11,895 nucleotides of DNA from Eggerthellaceae bacterium (GTDB lineage Bacteria; Actinomycetota; Coriobacteriia; Coriobacteriales; Eggerthellaceae), in contig CAAEEV010000074.1 in assembly GCA_900754955.1 (NCBI GenBank), forward strand, positions 1 through 11,895. The letters run 5' to 3'. Under the pieces are notes generated by a model that had not been told where the DNA came from, ran no database searches, and saw nothing but the letters and a program-made list of their open reading frames with translations. Of the stretch, positions 1 through 6,813 are shown piece after piece. Both the position numbers and the translations under genes were made by a program. Each line of letters opens with the position of its first letter. Positions within the stretch are counted from its first letter, which is position 1.

Positions 1-21
1 AGCTTCACACGCCAACACACG

Positions 22-102
22 TCACGCACAGCGGCCCGCACTCGCCTGCGCTCGCGCAGCCTACTCGGCCGCCCAAGCGCCTCACGCAGCAGCGGCCCGC
101 AC
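22..102. repeat. Direct repeat pair, about 20 bp, 60 bp apart
   Basis: The stretches at 22-41 and 82-102 both begin TCACGCA and both end CAGCGGCCCGCAC. They differ by one inserted G in the second copy. The second copy supplies the left arm of the hairpin at 92-119. The repeat may be a small duplication in the 3' non-coding region. Nothing ties it to a mobile element. Confidence 0.5.
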
Positions 103-119
103 GCACGCGCACGGGCCGC
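92..119 (-). terminator. GC-rich hairpin after the last gene, candidate terminator
   Basis: A perfect 8-bp stem, GCGGCCCG at 92-99 against CGGGCCGC at 112-119, encloses a 12-base loop. It begins 10 bases after the stop codon of the DUF169 gene in the direction of transcription. No U-tract follows, so it is either a U-less terminator or a 3'-end stabilising structure. Its position favours an end-of-operon role. Confidence 0.4.
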
Positions 120-129
120 CGCAGTCCGC

Positions 130-1104
130 CTACATGATCGGCGGCACGTAGATCTTCATGCGGGAATGCGGGATAGCCTTCTTCGCCAGCTCCGTCAGAC
201 CCTTCACCACCGTGGGCAGCTTGTCGGTGGGGATGCCCATGAACATCATGTCCTCGCCGATGTCGCTCGCCGCACGGCAGCCGTAGCACCCGAACGTGAT
301 GTTGGGCTCGTCGTCGCGCATCGGAATGAGCACCGCCTCCACGCACATCGAGTTGTAGCCCGACGCGTGGAAGTCGAAGCGGTGACCGGTGTAGTAGCTC
401 ATCGACATGCAGAGCCACATCATCTGCTCGGGCGTGCCGGTGAACACGACCACCTCCGGCTCGCGCACCGTCTTCTCGAGCGGAGCCACGTAGGTGGCGC
501 GGCGGCTGTGCGGCGGCAGCGTGGGGCGCTCGGCCACCATCTGGGCGGCCGCCTCGGCGGTGTCGAGCTTGTGAAACAGCACGTAGATCTCGCCGGTGGC
601 CAGCTTCTCGGGCACGCCGGTCATACCGAAGATGGACGTGCCGTCGGGGCAGGAGTGCTTGTGCGGCGGCATGAGGATGCTCGCGCCGCGACGCGCCGCC
701 ATCATCGCCTGGCAGAAACGCAGGTTCTCGGGCGGCATCGGCACATCGGGCAGCAGCTCGTCGGCATCGATGAGCCCCACGGCAACCGGCTGCCAGCGCA
801 AGCCGAGCTTATCCATGATGATGCGCTGCCACTCAGCGAACTGGGCACGGCGCTCCTCAGGCAGCGGCTCGGCACGCGGCTCGTCGGCGAAGGGGTCGTA
901 GGTCGCGTCGCCCGTGGCCTCCACGAGCAGCGCGCGCTGCGGGCAGTTGCCCGAGCACGTCGTGCAGCCCACGCACGCCTCGGGATGCGCTGCATAGGGG
1001 TAGCCCTCGTCGTTCATCTCCAGCACGTCGCATGGGCAGAACGCCACGCACAGCCCGCACTGCACGCAGCGCTTCGGATCATTGGCAATCGCGTAGTCGG
1101 CCAT
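130..1104 (-). CDS. Ferredoxin-DUF169 fusion protein
   Basis: This is a 324-aa soluble protein. The N-terminus (about residues 8-60) is a two-cluster ferredoxin: CxxCxxCxxxCP at C13, C16, C19, C23 and again at C44, C47, C50, C54, enough for two [4Fe-4S] clusters. After a charged linker (about 65-90), residues 95-320 match DUF169 by its typical cysteine motifs: FCQAMMAARRG (C131), HSCPDG (C152) and CYGCRAASDIG (C273, C276). Most DUF169 proteins consist of the DUF alone, about 200-230 aa, so the ferredoxin is an added electron-transfer module. DUF169 function is not established, and I assign only a likely redox role. The start follows the radical SAM stop (TAG) by one base, with a purine-rich AAGGAGG about 12 bases upstream, so the two genes are probably translationally coupled. 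It is the last gene of the cluster. Confidence 0.9.
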   Translation of the reverse strand: MADYAIANDPKRCVQCGLCVAFCPCDVLEMNDEGYPYAAHPEACVGCTTCSGNCPQRALLVEATGDATYDPFADEPRAEPLPEERRAQFAEWQRIIMDKLGLRWQPVAVGLIDADELLPDVPMPPENLRFCQAMMAARRGASILMPPHKHSCPDGTSIFGMTGVPEKLATGEIYVLFHKLDTAEAAAQMVAERPTLPPHSRRATYVAPLEKTVREPEVVVFTGTPEQMMWLCMSMSYYTGHRFDFHASGYNSMCVEAVLIPMRDDEPNITFGCYGCRAASDIGEDMMFMGIPTDKLPTVVKGLTELAKKAIPHSRMKIYVPPIM

Positions 1105-1105
1105 G

Positions 1106-2410
1106 CTATCTCAGCTCCTCCTTGCACCACGGCGGGTACACGCGCCTGCCCGATTCGTCGGTCAGGTGGTACGAGCAGAACGGAATGGCCAGGCCGCTCG
1201 GCGTCGTCACCATCATGGAGCACTCGCGCAGGCGCTGCACATCCATCGAGTACGCGTCCATGTAGTTCATGATGATGATCGACAGGCCCGTGCTCACCTC
1301 GACGCCCTTCTTGTCGAGGATGTCGAGGAACACCGAGCCCTGCGGCGAGTCGGGGCTGTACGCCTCGGCGTACTCCTCCCACGTCATGCGGCGGCTCGCG
1401 GGATAGAAGCCCGACGGATGCTCGGCATCGTCGCTCTTCACGAGGAACACGCCGGTGTCGCACAGCGGGTTCGAGCACCCGAGCGGCCAGATGTCCTTCA
1501 CGTCGATGAGACCGTCGGACTGCTCGGCCAGCGCGAAGATCACATCGCCCGCCGACATGGGCATGGCGCGCTCGGCGTCGAAGCGGCCCGACGTAAACGC
1601 CGGCTGCAGGGCCAGGCCCGCCACCACGTCGGAGTTCTCCATGGCGAAGCGCAGCAGGTCGCCGAGCTGGCCGTCGTTGAGACCCGCCACCACGGCGATG
1701 GACAGCACGCACTGGATGCCCACCTCGCGGCAGCGCTCGATGACGCGCAGCTTCACGTCGAGGATGTCGCGGCCGCAGGTGCCCTCGTACACGTCACCCG
1801 TAAGGCCGTCGAACGAGAGGTACACGCCCGTGAGGCCCGCGGCCACAAGGTCCTCCAGATAGCCCTTGCGCGAAGCGATCACAAGGCCGTTGGTGTTCAC
1901 CTCGATGCCCCAGAAGCCCTTCTCGCGACCCATGTAGATGATCTCGGGAAGGTCCTTGCGGCACGTGGGCTCGCCGCCCGTGATCTGCACGGCGCCGTCG
2001 GTGCCCACCGCGTCGGCGATCACGTCGTACATCGCGCCGATCTCCTCGATCGTGGGATCGCCCTCGCCCGTCTCGGCACTCATGAAGCACACGGGGCAGT
2101 GGAGGTTGCAGTTGCGCGTCACCTCGATCTCGAGCAGCGTGCCGCGACGCTCGTGACGCGAGCACGTGCCGCACCCGAAGGGGCACGGTTTGTCGGCGGG
2201 AATGGTGTTCTGCGGCTTGGTCTTGGGAAACGCCTCCGACCGCAGCCACTCGTAATGCTCGGCGTCGGGCCACATGCGCGTGTCGAGCTTGCCGTGCTCG
2301 GGGCACGTGCGGCTCATCCACACGACGCCCTCGTCGTCAGCGTACACCTCCGCCGGCAGCTCCTTCAAGCACGTCGGGCACAGCGCCAACGTCTTATGCA
2401 GTGTTTTCAT
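1106..2410 (-). CDS. Radical SAM enzyme of the MJ0619/tetraether-synthase (Tes) type
   Basis: This is a 434-aa protein. The radical SAM cluster motif CNLHCPVC (C101, C105, C108) is followed by GGEP at 145-148, the SAM-binding signature. An N-terminal zinc-ribbon-like segment has CPTC (C11, C14) and a TCPEHG motif (C36). CPFGCGTC (C76, C80, C83) precedes the core. The C-terminal half carries GCSNPLC (C312, C317), the NYMDAYSMD and CSMMVTTPSG motifs (C397), IPFCSYH (C412) and C429. The N-terminal CPxC...CPEHG block and the C-terminal PFCxYH block are typical, as I recall, of the family holding MJ0619 (pterin methylation) and archaeal Tes (lipid chain coupling). These members carry extra iron-sulfur clusters. 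The substrate here is unknown. The start has a GAAAGAAGAG purine run upstream. A 165-bp spacer separates it from the transferase gene, and the DUF169 gene follows one base after its stop. Confidence 0.88.
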   Translation of the reverse strand: MKTLHKTLALCPTCLKELPAEVYADDEGVVWMSRTCPEHGKLDTRMWPDAEHYEWLRSEAFPKTKPQNTIPADKPCPFGCGTCSRHERRGTLLEIEVTRNCNLHCPVCFMSAETGEGDPTIEEIGAMYDVIADAVGTDGAVQITGGEPTCRKDLPEIIYMGREKGFWGIEVNTNGLVIASRKGYLEDLVAAGLTGVYLSFDGLTGDVYEGTCGRDILDVKLRVIERCREVGIQCVLSIAVVAGLNDGQLGDLLRFAMENSDVVAGLALQPAFTSGRFDAERAMPMSAGDVIFALAEQSDGLIDVKDIWPLGCSNPLCDTGVFLVKSDDAEHPSGFYPASRRMTWEEYAEAYSPDSPQGSVFLDILDKKGVEVSTGLSIIIMNYMDAYSMDVQRLRECSMMVTTPSGLAIPFCSYHLTDESGRRVYPPWCKEELR

Positions 2411-2490
2411 GTCTCTTCTTTCGTCTCGGTAGGGCGATAAAGCCCCGCAGAGCCTGCAGGCCGCTTACCGCATCAGCGCGAGCGCGCGGT

Positions 2491-2550
2491 GGCAAACGAC
2501 CTGTCCTTTGATAGCAATTGGCGACGAACGGCGGCAACGGCCTGTCCGTT
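2491..2550. repeat. Imperfect direct repeat in the DUF2064-radical SAM spacer
   Basis: GGCAAACGACCTGTCCTTT (2491-2509) and GGCAACGGCCTGTCCGTT (2533-2550) match at nearly every position, with one deletion and a few substitutions. The second copy lies inside the inverted repeat at 2521-2556. The pair could be a regulator site or a local duplication. The function is unknown. Confidence 0.5.
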
Positions 2551-2556
2551 CGTCGC
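2521..2556 (-). terminator. Perfect 11-bp hairpin after the DUF2064-type gene
   Basis: GCGACGAACGG (2521-2531) and CCGTTCGTCGC (2546-2556) form a perfect 11-bp stem. The loop can form a further GGC/GCC helix around AACG. The hairpin starts 19 bases after the stop codon of the transferase gene. No U-run follows it on the transcribed strand, so it may be a partial terminator, an mRNA-stability element or a processing site that separates expression of the radical SAM-DUF169 pair from the genes before it. Confidence 0.45.
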
Positions 2557-2575
2557 AACTCGTCGCTAGAACAGG

Positions 2576-3439
2576 CTACGCTTCGTCGATGTACTGACGC
2601 GGATCGTGCTCCTCGTTCGGCGGCGTGGACACCTGGATGCCCATGAAGTCCACCCAGTCGAGGACGCGGCGCGGCACGAAGAGCTCGTTTTGGTACTTCG
2701 CCGCCTGCTCGATGGCGCGCATGCACGAGATGGCGTGCGCGAGGTCGGTGCGCTCGTCGATGTCGGCCACGGGCGAGAAGTATGCCGTGGGGATGTTCTT
2801 CTCCGCGGTCTTTTCCATGTAGGCGTCAAGCGCAGGCTTGCCGTCGAGGTTGTAGTACACGCCCTGATGGTTGATCGGCGTGTTGTAGCTGAAGCCGACG
2901 AGCGAGGTGCCGCACTCCTGGCACGGCGCTTGCACGAAACCCGGCGTGCCCTGGCTCTGGAAGTAGTCGAGCCACTGGAACGCCTGCGTGATGTGCGACT
3001 TCGGCATGGTGGGAATATCGCCGCCGACGGACACGATGTGCTCGTAACCCATGTCGAAGATCTGCTTGAACGCGTCGTCGAAGTGGTCGTCGAAGGTGGC
3101 GCCGCGGTCGGTGATGTAATGGATCTCCATGGGCCACGGGCCGATCTCGTCGTAGGTCGCCTTCATCTTGTCGATTTCGGCGGCGGGCGTCGACACGAAG
3201 AAGTGGTACGTGATCTTGTCAGCCGTCGGATCCTGCTTCACGAGCTCGTCGTTGGCGTACTGCAGCTCGTAGAGCGCGTGCATGCACGCCTCGGACACGT
3301 CGTAAAGGCTGCGCTTGAAGAAGTCGGCCGCCTGAGCGTCGTTGAGGAAGCCGCCGTGCTTGATGGTCAGGCGGGTCTTCACCATGCCCGGGATGGGCGG
3401 CTTGCTGAACAGAAGCAGCGCTTGTTTCTTTTCTGCCAC
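2576..3439 (-). CDS. DUF2064-type GT-A-fold transferase (nucleotidyl/glycosyltransferase-like)
   Basis: This is a 287-aa soluble protein. Residues 11-24 carry FSKPPIPGMVKTRL, the nucleotide-binding signature of the DUF2064/TIGR04282 group. GGDIPTMP at 139-146 matches the family's GxDxP block, which places an acidic metal/nucleotide ligand at the end of a strand. ATFDDHFDDAF at 114-124 is the usual helix before it. Family members are commonly about 200-230 aa. Here the C-terminus is longer, and an APCQECG loop (C173, C176) adds a CxxC pair. The start codon is GTG: AAGGAG lies six bases upstream (3446-3451) and no in-frame ATG fits as well. It follows the second molybdoenzyme gene by 64 bases. 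Databases often label this family arsenosugar glycosyltransferase, but I see no arsenic genes here. Activated nucleotide transfer is plausible, and the acceptor is unknown. Confidence 0.85.
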   Translation of the reverse strand: MAEKKQALLLFSKPPIPGMVKTRLTIKHGGFLNDAQAADFFKRSLYDVSEACMHALYELQYANDELVKQDPTADKITYHFFVSTPAAEIDKMKATYDEIGPWPMEIHYITDRGATFDDHFDDAFKQIFDMGYEHIVSVGGDIPTMPKSHITQAFQWLDYFQSQGTPGFVQAPCQECGTSLVGFSYNTPINHQGVYYNLDGKPALDAYMEKTAEKNIPTAYFSPVADIDERTDLAHAISCMRAIEQAAKYQNELFVPRRVLDWVDFMGIQVSTPPNEEHDPRQYIDEA

Positions 3440-3445
3440 GAAAAT

Positions 3446-3451
3446 CTCCTT
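3446..3451 (-). promoter_or_regulatory. Shine-Dalgarno site supporting a GTG start
   Basis: AAGGAG on the minus strand lies six bases before a GTG codon at 3439-3437. This spacing decides the start of the DUF2064-type gene. Confidence 0.75.
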
Positions 3452-3468
3452 ATCGCTTTGCTCGGTAA

Positions 3469-3502
3469 CGCCCCGTGCCGCATGGCGGCAGGGTTCGGGG
3501 CG
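3469..3502 (-). other. Bulged intercistronic hairpin
   Basis: The outer arms are CGCCCCG (3469-3475) and CGGGGCG (3496-3502), a perfect 7-bp stem. The inner arms are TGCCGC (3476-3481) and GCGGCA (3485-3490), closed by a three-base loop. Five unpaired bases (3491-3495) form a one-sided bulge. It sits one base after the second molybdoenzyme's stop codon and before the Shine-Dalgarno site of the next gene, with no U-run. It is likely an mRNA-stability or expression-balancing element, and possibly an inefficient terminator. Confidence 0.5.
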
Positions 3503-3503
3503 G

Positions 3504-5765
3504 TTATTCCTTCTCGGGCTCGGGGGTGAAACCCTCTTGCCAGCTCAAGACGGCGTCATCCTTGCGGATCATGCAGTCGATGGCGTTGTACGACCACGTG
3601 CCGATCATGGGCTCGCCCTGATCGATCGAGCACGAGGTCAGGCAGTTGATATTGGATTCCCACATCCCGCCGAACAGCGGGGCGCCGGGAGTCCATTCAG
3701 GATGCCACCATCCGTAGTCTGCATTTATTAGACCATCTCTCATACGTATTGTATCCAAAACGAAGCGCGCCTCGCCGTTGTCGGACGCGATTACCACGCA
3801 ATCGCCCTTCTTGAGGCCGAGCCCGGCGGCGGTAGCCTCGCTCATCTCGACCACCGGATAGGGCGATTTCGTGCGGAACGCTTCGTTGTTGAGATACATT
3901 GACGCGTTGTACGGCTGCTTGCGGGCGCCGGTGAGCAGCGGCATGTGCACCCAGCCCTCCGCCTCGCGCGCCGCGATGAACTCCGGGCTGCACAGACGGC
4001 GCGGCTCGCCCGGCTCGGGCAGCCGCGGACCGCCGAGCGCGTCGAGCGTTTCGCTTGCGAGCTCGATTTTGCCCGTCGTGGTAGCGAAGCCCTGCGAGCG
4101 GCCCTGCGCATCGGGAATGAGATGCTTGTTGTGCGCGGGCGGCTGGTAGCACAGCCCCAGCATGCAGTACGTCTCCCAATCCATACCGCTCGGCGCGAGC
4201 GTTGCGGCGATGGCATCCTCGAACGTCTCCTCGGGCCACGCCTCCTCCTGGCCGAGGCGCATGCCGAGCTCGCGGAAGATGTCGTAGTCGGTCTTGCGCT
4301 CGTAGTACGGAGAGACGGCCTTCGGACCGCCGTAGGCGATGTTGGCCACACCGCCGTGCGCCTGGAACGTCGGCCGCTCCACCGCCGCCGCGGAGGGCAG
4401 CACGTAGTCGGCGATCGACGCCGTGGGCGTGAGGTAGTAGTCGAGCACCACGATGAGATCGAGGCCCATGAGCGCGTTGAACACGCGGTGCGTGTCGGCG
4501 TACGTGAGCAGCGGATTCGTGGCCTCTACGATGAGCGCGCGCACGGGATAGGGCTCGCCCGTCTCCATCGCGTGCAACACGAGATCGGGGTGCGCCGAGG
4601 TGAGATAGCGCGCCGGCAGCTTGCGCCCGAGACGCTCGGTGAGCCGCGCCACGTGCTCATAGCCCGCGTAGCACTGCAGCGGGGTATAGTCCGTGTTGAG
4701 GCAGCGCGCGGCGAGCTCGTCCATGTGGTCGAGCGTCAGCTCGAGGTCGACCTCGGGCACGAAGTCGCTCCCCTCCGCGAGCACGCACGAGCCGGGACGG
4801 TCGACGTTGCCCGTGATCGCGCGCAAGCAGCAGATGGCGCGATGCGTCGGCGCAACCGAGCGCCCCACCTGGTCGATGCCGCGACCCGACACGAGCGCCG
4901 AGGGATGCGGCCCCGCGAACAGGCGCGCGGCCTTCACGATGTCGTCGGCGGGCACGCCGCAGATCTCGGCGACGCACTCGGGCGTGTACGCCTCCACGTG
5001 CGCCGCGAGCTCGTCGAAGCCGTGGCACCACTCATCCACGAACGCGCGGTCGTAGCGGTCCTCGGCGATGATCACGTTGATGAGGCCGAGCGCGAGCGCG
5101 CAGTCGGTCCCCGGGCGCGGCGCGAGCCACAGATCGGCGATGCGCGCCGTGCGCGTGAAGCGCGGATCGATCACCACGAGCGGCACGTCGGAGCGCCCGA
5201 TCGCCATGAGCGAGCGCCAGAACATCGAGTTGTCCGATTCAGCCGGGTTCGTGCCCCAGATGAACACGCAGCCCGTCTCGGACGTGATGTCGGCCTCTAC
5301 CGTCCAGCCGAACGTGATGACGTCCATCCAGATGCGCGGGTTCCAGCAGATCTGGCCGATGCCCATGTTGTTCGGCGACCCGAACAGCGTCATGAAGCGA
5401 TGCAGCGGCCAGAACGAGGCGTGCGGACCGCCGATCATCGAGGCGAGCGTGCCCGGGCCGTGCTGTTCGGCGAGCTGCGCAAGACGCGCCGCGATGTCGT
5501 CGAGCGCCTCGTCCCAGCTGACGCGCTCCCACGCGTTGGCGCCACGCTCGCCCACGCGGCGCAGCGGGTAGTTCACGCGCGCAGGATCATCGAGCATGTC
5601 GAGGTTCATACGCCAGCGACGGCAGCCCGCGAGGATCTGCGGATCGTACGGGTAGCGCGTCGGGTCGGGCTCGAGATCGATCACGCGGCCGTCCTCCACC
5701 GTGGCGATGAGCCCGCAGAGGTAGCCGCAGAAGTGGCAGTTGGTCGGCTTGCGTTCGGTCGTCAT
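3504..5765 (-). CDS. Molybdopterin oxidoreductase (DMSO reductase family), cytoplasmic type
   Basis: This is a 753-aa catalytic protein. The N-terminal [4Fe-4S] site is C10, C13, C17 and C48 (CxxCxxxC, then C-R-R). FGSPN at 128-132 precedes C140 in QICWNPR, the position where this family usually carries the molybdenum ligand, so cysteine ligation is likely. GTNPAESD (171-178), VIDPRFTRTA (198-207) and PRPGTDCALA (217-226) are the usual bis-MGD-binding blocks. GWWHPEW near residues 685-690 lies in the C-terminal pterin-binding domain. There is no twin-arginine signal, so it should stay in the cytoplasm. Its start overlaps the HdrB-like stop at TAATG, with GGGGAGG upstream, implying coupled synthesis and probably a physical complex. 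It is a paralogue of the 966-aa enzyme in this window but lacks that enzyme's C-terminal extension. Residues about 668-684 use AT-rich codons unlike the rest of the gene. The substrate cannot be inferred. Confidence 0.92.
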   Translation of the reverse strand: MTTERKPTNCHFCGYLCGLIATVEDGRVIDLEPDPTRYPYDPQILAGCRRWRMNLDMLDDPARVNYPLRRVGERGANAWERVSWDEALDDIAARLAQLAEQHGPGTLASMIGGPHASFWPLHRFMTLFGSPNNMGIGQICWNPRIWMDVITFGWTVEADITSETGCVFIWGTNPAESDNSMFWRSLMAIGRSDVPLVVIDPRFTRTARIADLWLAPRPGTDCALALGLINVIIAEDRYDRAFVDEWCHGFDELAAHVEAYTPECVAEICGVPADDIVKAARLFAGPHPSALVSGRGIDQVGRSVAPTHRAICCLRAITGNVDRPGSCVLAEGSDFVPEVDLELTLDHMDELAARCLNTDYTPLQCYAGYEHVARLTERLGRKLPARYLTSAHPDLVLHAMETGEPYPVRALIVEATNPLLTYADTHRVFNALMGLDLIVVLDYYLTPTASIADYVLPSAAAVERPTFQAHGGVANIAYGGPKAVSPYYERKTDYDIFRELGMRLGQEEAWPEETFEDAIAATLAPSGMDWETYCMLGLCYQPPAHNKHLIPDAQGRSQGFATTTGKIELASETLDALGGPRLPEPGEPRRLCSPEFIAAREAEGWVHMPLLTGARKQPYNASMYLNNEAFRTKSPYPVVEMSEATAAGLGLKKGDCVVIASDNGEARFVLDTIRMRDGLINADYGWWHPEWTPGAPLFGGMWESNINCLTSCSIDQGEPMIGTWSYNAIDCMIRKDDAVLSWQEGFTPEPEKE

Positions 5766-6742
5766 TAGGCTTCCTCCCCTTCACCGTCGCGCTCAGACGC
5801 ACCCGTCAGCTCGACGAACGTGCGATGCGATTTCTCCTCGGGCGGAATGGGGTCGTCGAACAGGAAGCGCAGACGCATGAACTGATCGGCCGCCGTCCAC
5901 TGGACACGCCAGTCGTACAGCAGCTCGAGGTAATGGAACACAGGCACGCTCTTCTGTGCGTGGGAGAGCTGGAACGCGCAGCTCACGCACGAGGTGACGA
6001 GCACATCGCCCTGCGCTTCGAGCGCTTCCTCGCCGTGACGGCGCGCCTGCTCATCGCCGCGCTCGGGCTTGCCCGCGGCGCGCAGGATGGAGCCGCAGCA
6101 GAACGAGCGACGGCGGTTGTGGGCGGCTTCGCGCACCGAGCCTTCGGGCAGGATCTCGCGCAGCGCATCGGCGAACTCGCCCGTATCCCGGTCGGGACAG
6201 GAGTCGTGCGGCGTGAAGTAAGCCGCACCCCCCTGCGCTGCCGCGGAAGCGGGGCATTCCGCCGCCACCATCGCACGCGCCACCTCGGGATCGATGCGGT
6301 AGCCCAGATCAACGAGCTCGCGAGAAAGCGGCACGATCTCGATGTGGGACGTGCGCTCATCGACGGCGAACGCCTCGCGCATCGCCTTTACGCAGTTGGG
6401 ACACGCCGTGACGATGCGCTTCACGCCCGCCGCAACGACGTGCTCGCGCAGCTGCTCCTCATGCGCCGCGCGCACCTCCTTGCCGTTGTACTCGTAGGAG
6501 AGAATCTTGCCGCAGCACACGAGCGAGATGCCGTCGACGCGACCCGCGCCTTTAAGCAGGTCGTACACCGACTGCACGAGCGGGAGCGCATAGTTGATGA
6601 ACGAGCAGCCTGGGAAGAAGAGCCCCGGCGTCTGCGCAAGCCCCGTGCCTGCGGGAGCGGGATCGACGCCCGCCATCAGCTCCGGGTAGAAGCACGCAAC
6701 CGTGCTCCCCGTCAGAGCGTCACTGAATTGATAGCTCTCCAT
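5765..6742 (-). CDS. HdrB-like protein with two CCG cysteine-rich domains
   Basis: This is a 325-aa soluble protein with two complete CCG (PF02754-type) domains. Counting from MESYQF, domain 1 has C46 (FFPGCSF), CCG at 76-78 and CPNC at 114-117. Domain 2 has C182 (HDSCPD), CCG at 215-217 and CVSC at 252-255. HdrB proteins use such motifs to hold noncubane [4Fe-4S] clusters for disulfide reduction. GlpC and related subunits use them for electron transfer to quinone. No ferredoxin-type CxxCxxCxxxC motif is present, so electrons must come from a partner. The frame is open to a more upstream ATG at 6817, but I chose 6742 because AAGGAGG sits five bases before it. The gene overlaps the following molybdoenzyme gene (TAATG), so the two probably form one unit. 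Whether it acts on a disulfide, on quinone or only as a relay is unknown. Confidence 0.9.
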   Translation of the reverse strand: MESYQFSDALTGSTVACFYPELMAGVDPAPAGTGLAQTPGLFFPGCSFINYALPLVQSVYDLLKGAGRVDGISLVCCGKILSYEYNGKEVRAAHEEQLREHVVAAGVKRIVTACPNCVKAMREAFAVDERTSHIEIVPLSRELVDLGYRIDPEVARAMVAAECPASAAAQGGAAYFTPHDSCPDRDTGEFADALREILPEGSVREAAHNRRRSFCCGSILRAAGKPERGDEQARRHGEEALEAQGDVLVTSCVSCAFQLSHAQKSVPVFHYLELLYDWRVQWTAADQFMRLRFLFDDPIPPEEKSHRTFVELTGASERDGEGEEA

Positions 6743-6747
6743 GAAGT

Positions 6748-6754
6748 CCTCCTT
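6748..6754 (-). promoter_or_regulatory. Shine-Dalgarno site fixing the HdrB-like start
   Basis: AAGGAGG on the minus strand, five bases before the ATG at 6742, is the strongest ribosome-binding site in this stretch. It favours that start over the in-frame ATGs at 6766 and 6817. Confidence 0.8.
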
Positions 6755-6813
6755 CGTCGCCTTCATGAGAATCGCATCCCCCGATTGCGAGGTTCTCGTT
6801 GCCTTCGCGGGAA

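Larger units (their letters stand above)
1..129. other. Non-coding downstream region of the gene cluster
   Basis: This is the GC-rich stretch after the last gene's stop codon. I see no convincing gene here. It holds a direct repeat and a strong hairpin, described separately. An open frame on the minus strand (5-418) runs through it and into the DUF169 gene, but it is arginine-rich and low in complexity, as expected of a GC-driven shadow. Confidence 0.6.
2411..2575. other. Intergenic spacer with inverted and direct repeats
   Basis: This 165-bp gap lies between the DUF2064-type gene and the radical SAM gene. It contains no convincing small gene. It holds a perfect 11-bp inverted repeat and an imperfect direct repeat, listed separately. 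I found no good promoter hexamer pair for the downstream gene, so I cannot say whether the radical SAM gene has its own transcript. Confidence 0.6.

Noticed and set aside
1103..2440. Open frame on the plus strand (445 codons) opposite the radical SAM gene
   Set aside because: The minus-strand radical SAM motifs are unmistakable, and this frame has shadow composition.
2576..3439. Arsenosugar biosynthesis glycosyltransferase
   Set aside because: The name comes from a broad family label. No ArsM, ArsS or other arsenic gene is in the window.
3697..3770. Frameshift or pseudogene at the AT-rich patch
   Set aside because: The reading frame continues, and the residues align with the paralogue up to the shared GWWxPE motif.
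3945..5768. Long open frame on the plus strand (607 codons) opposite the 753-aa enzyme
   Set aside because: Same shadow effect, with low-complexity Arg/His-rich composition and no family signature.
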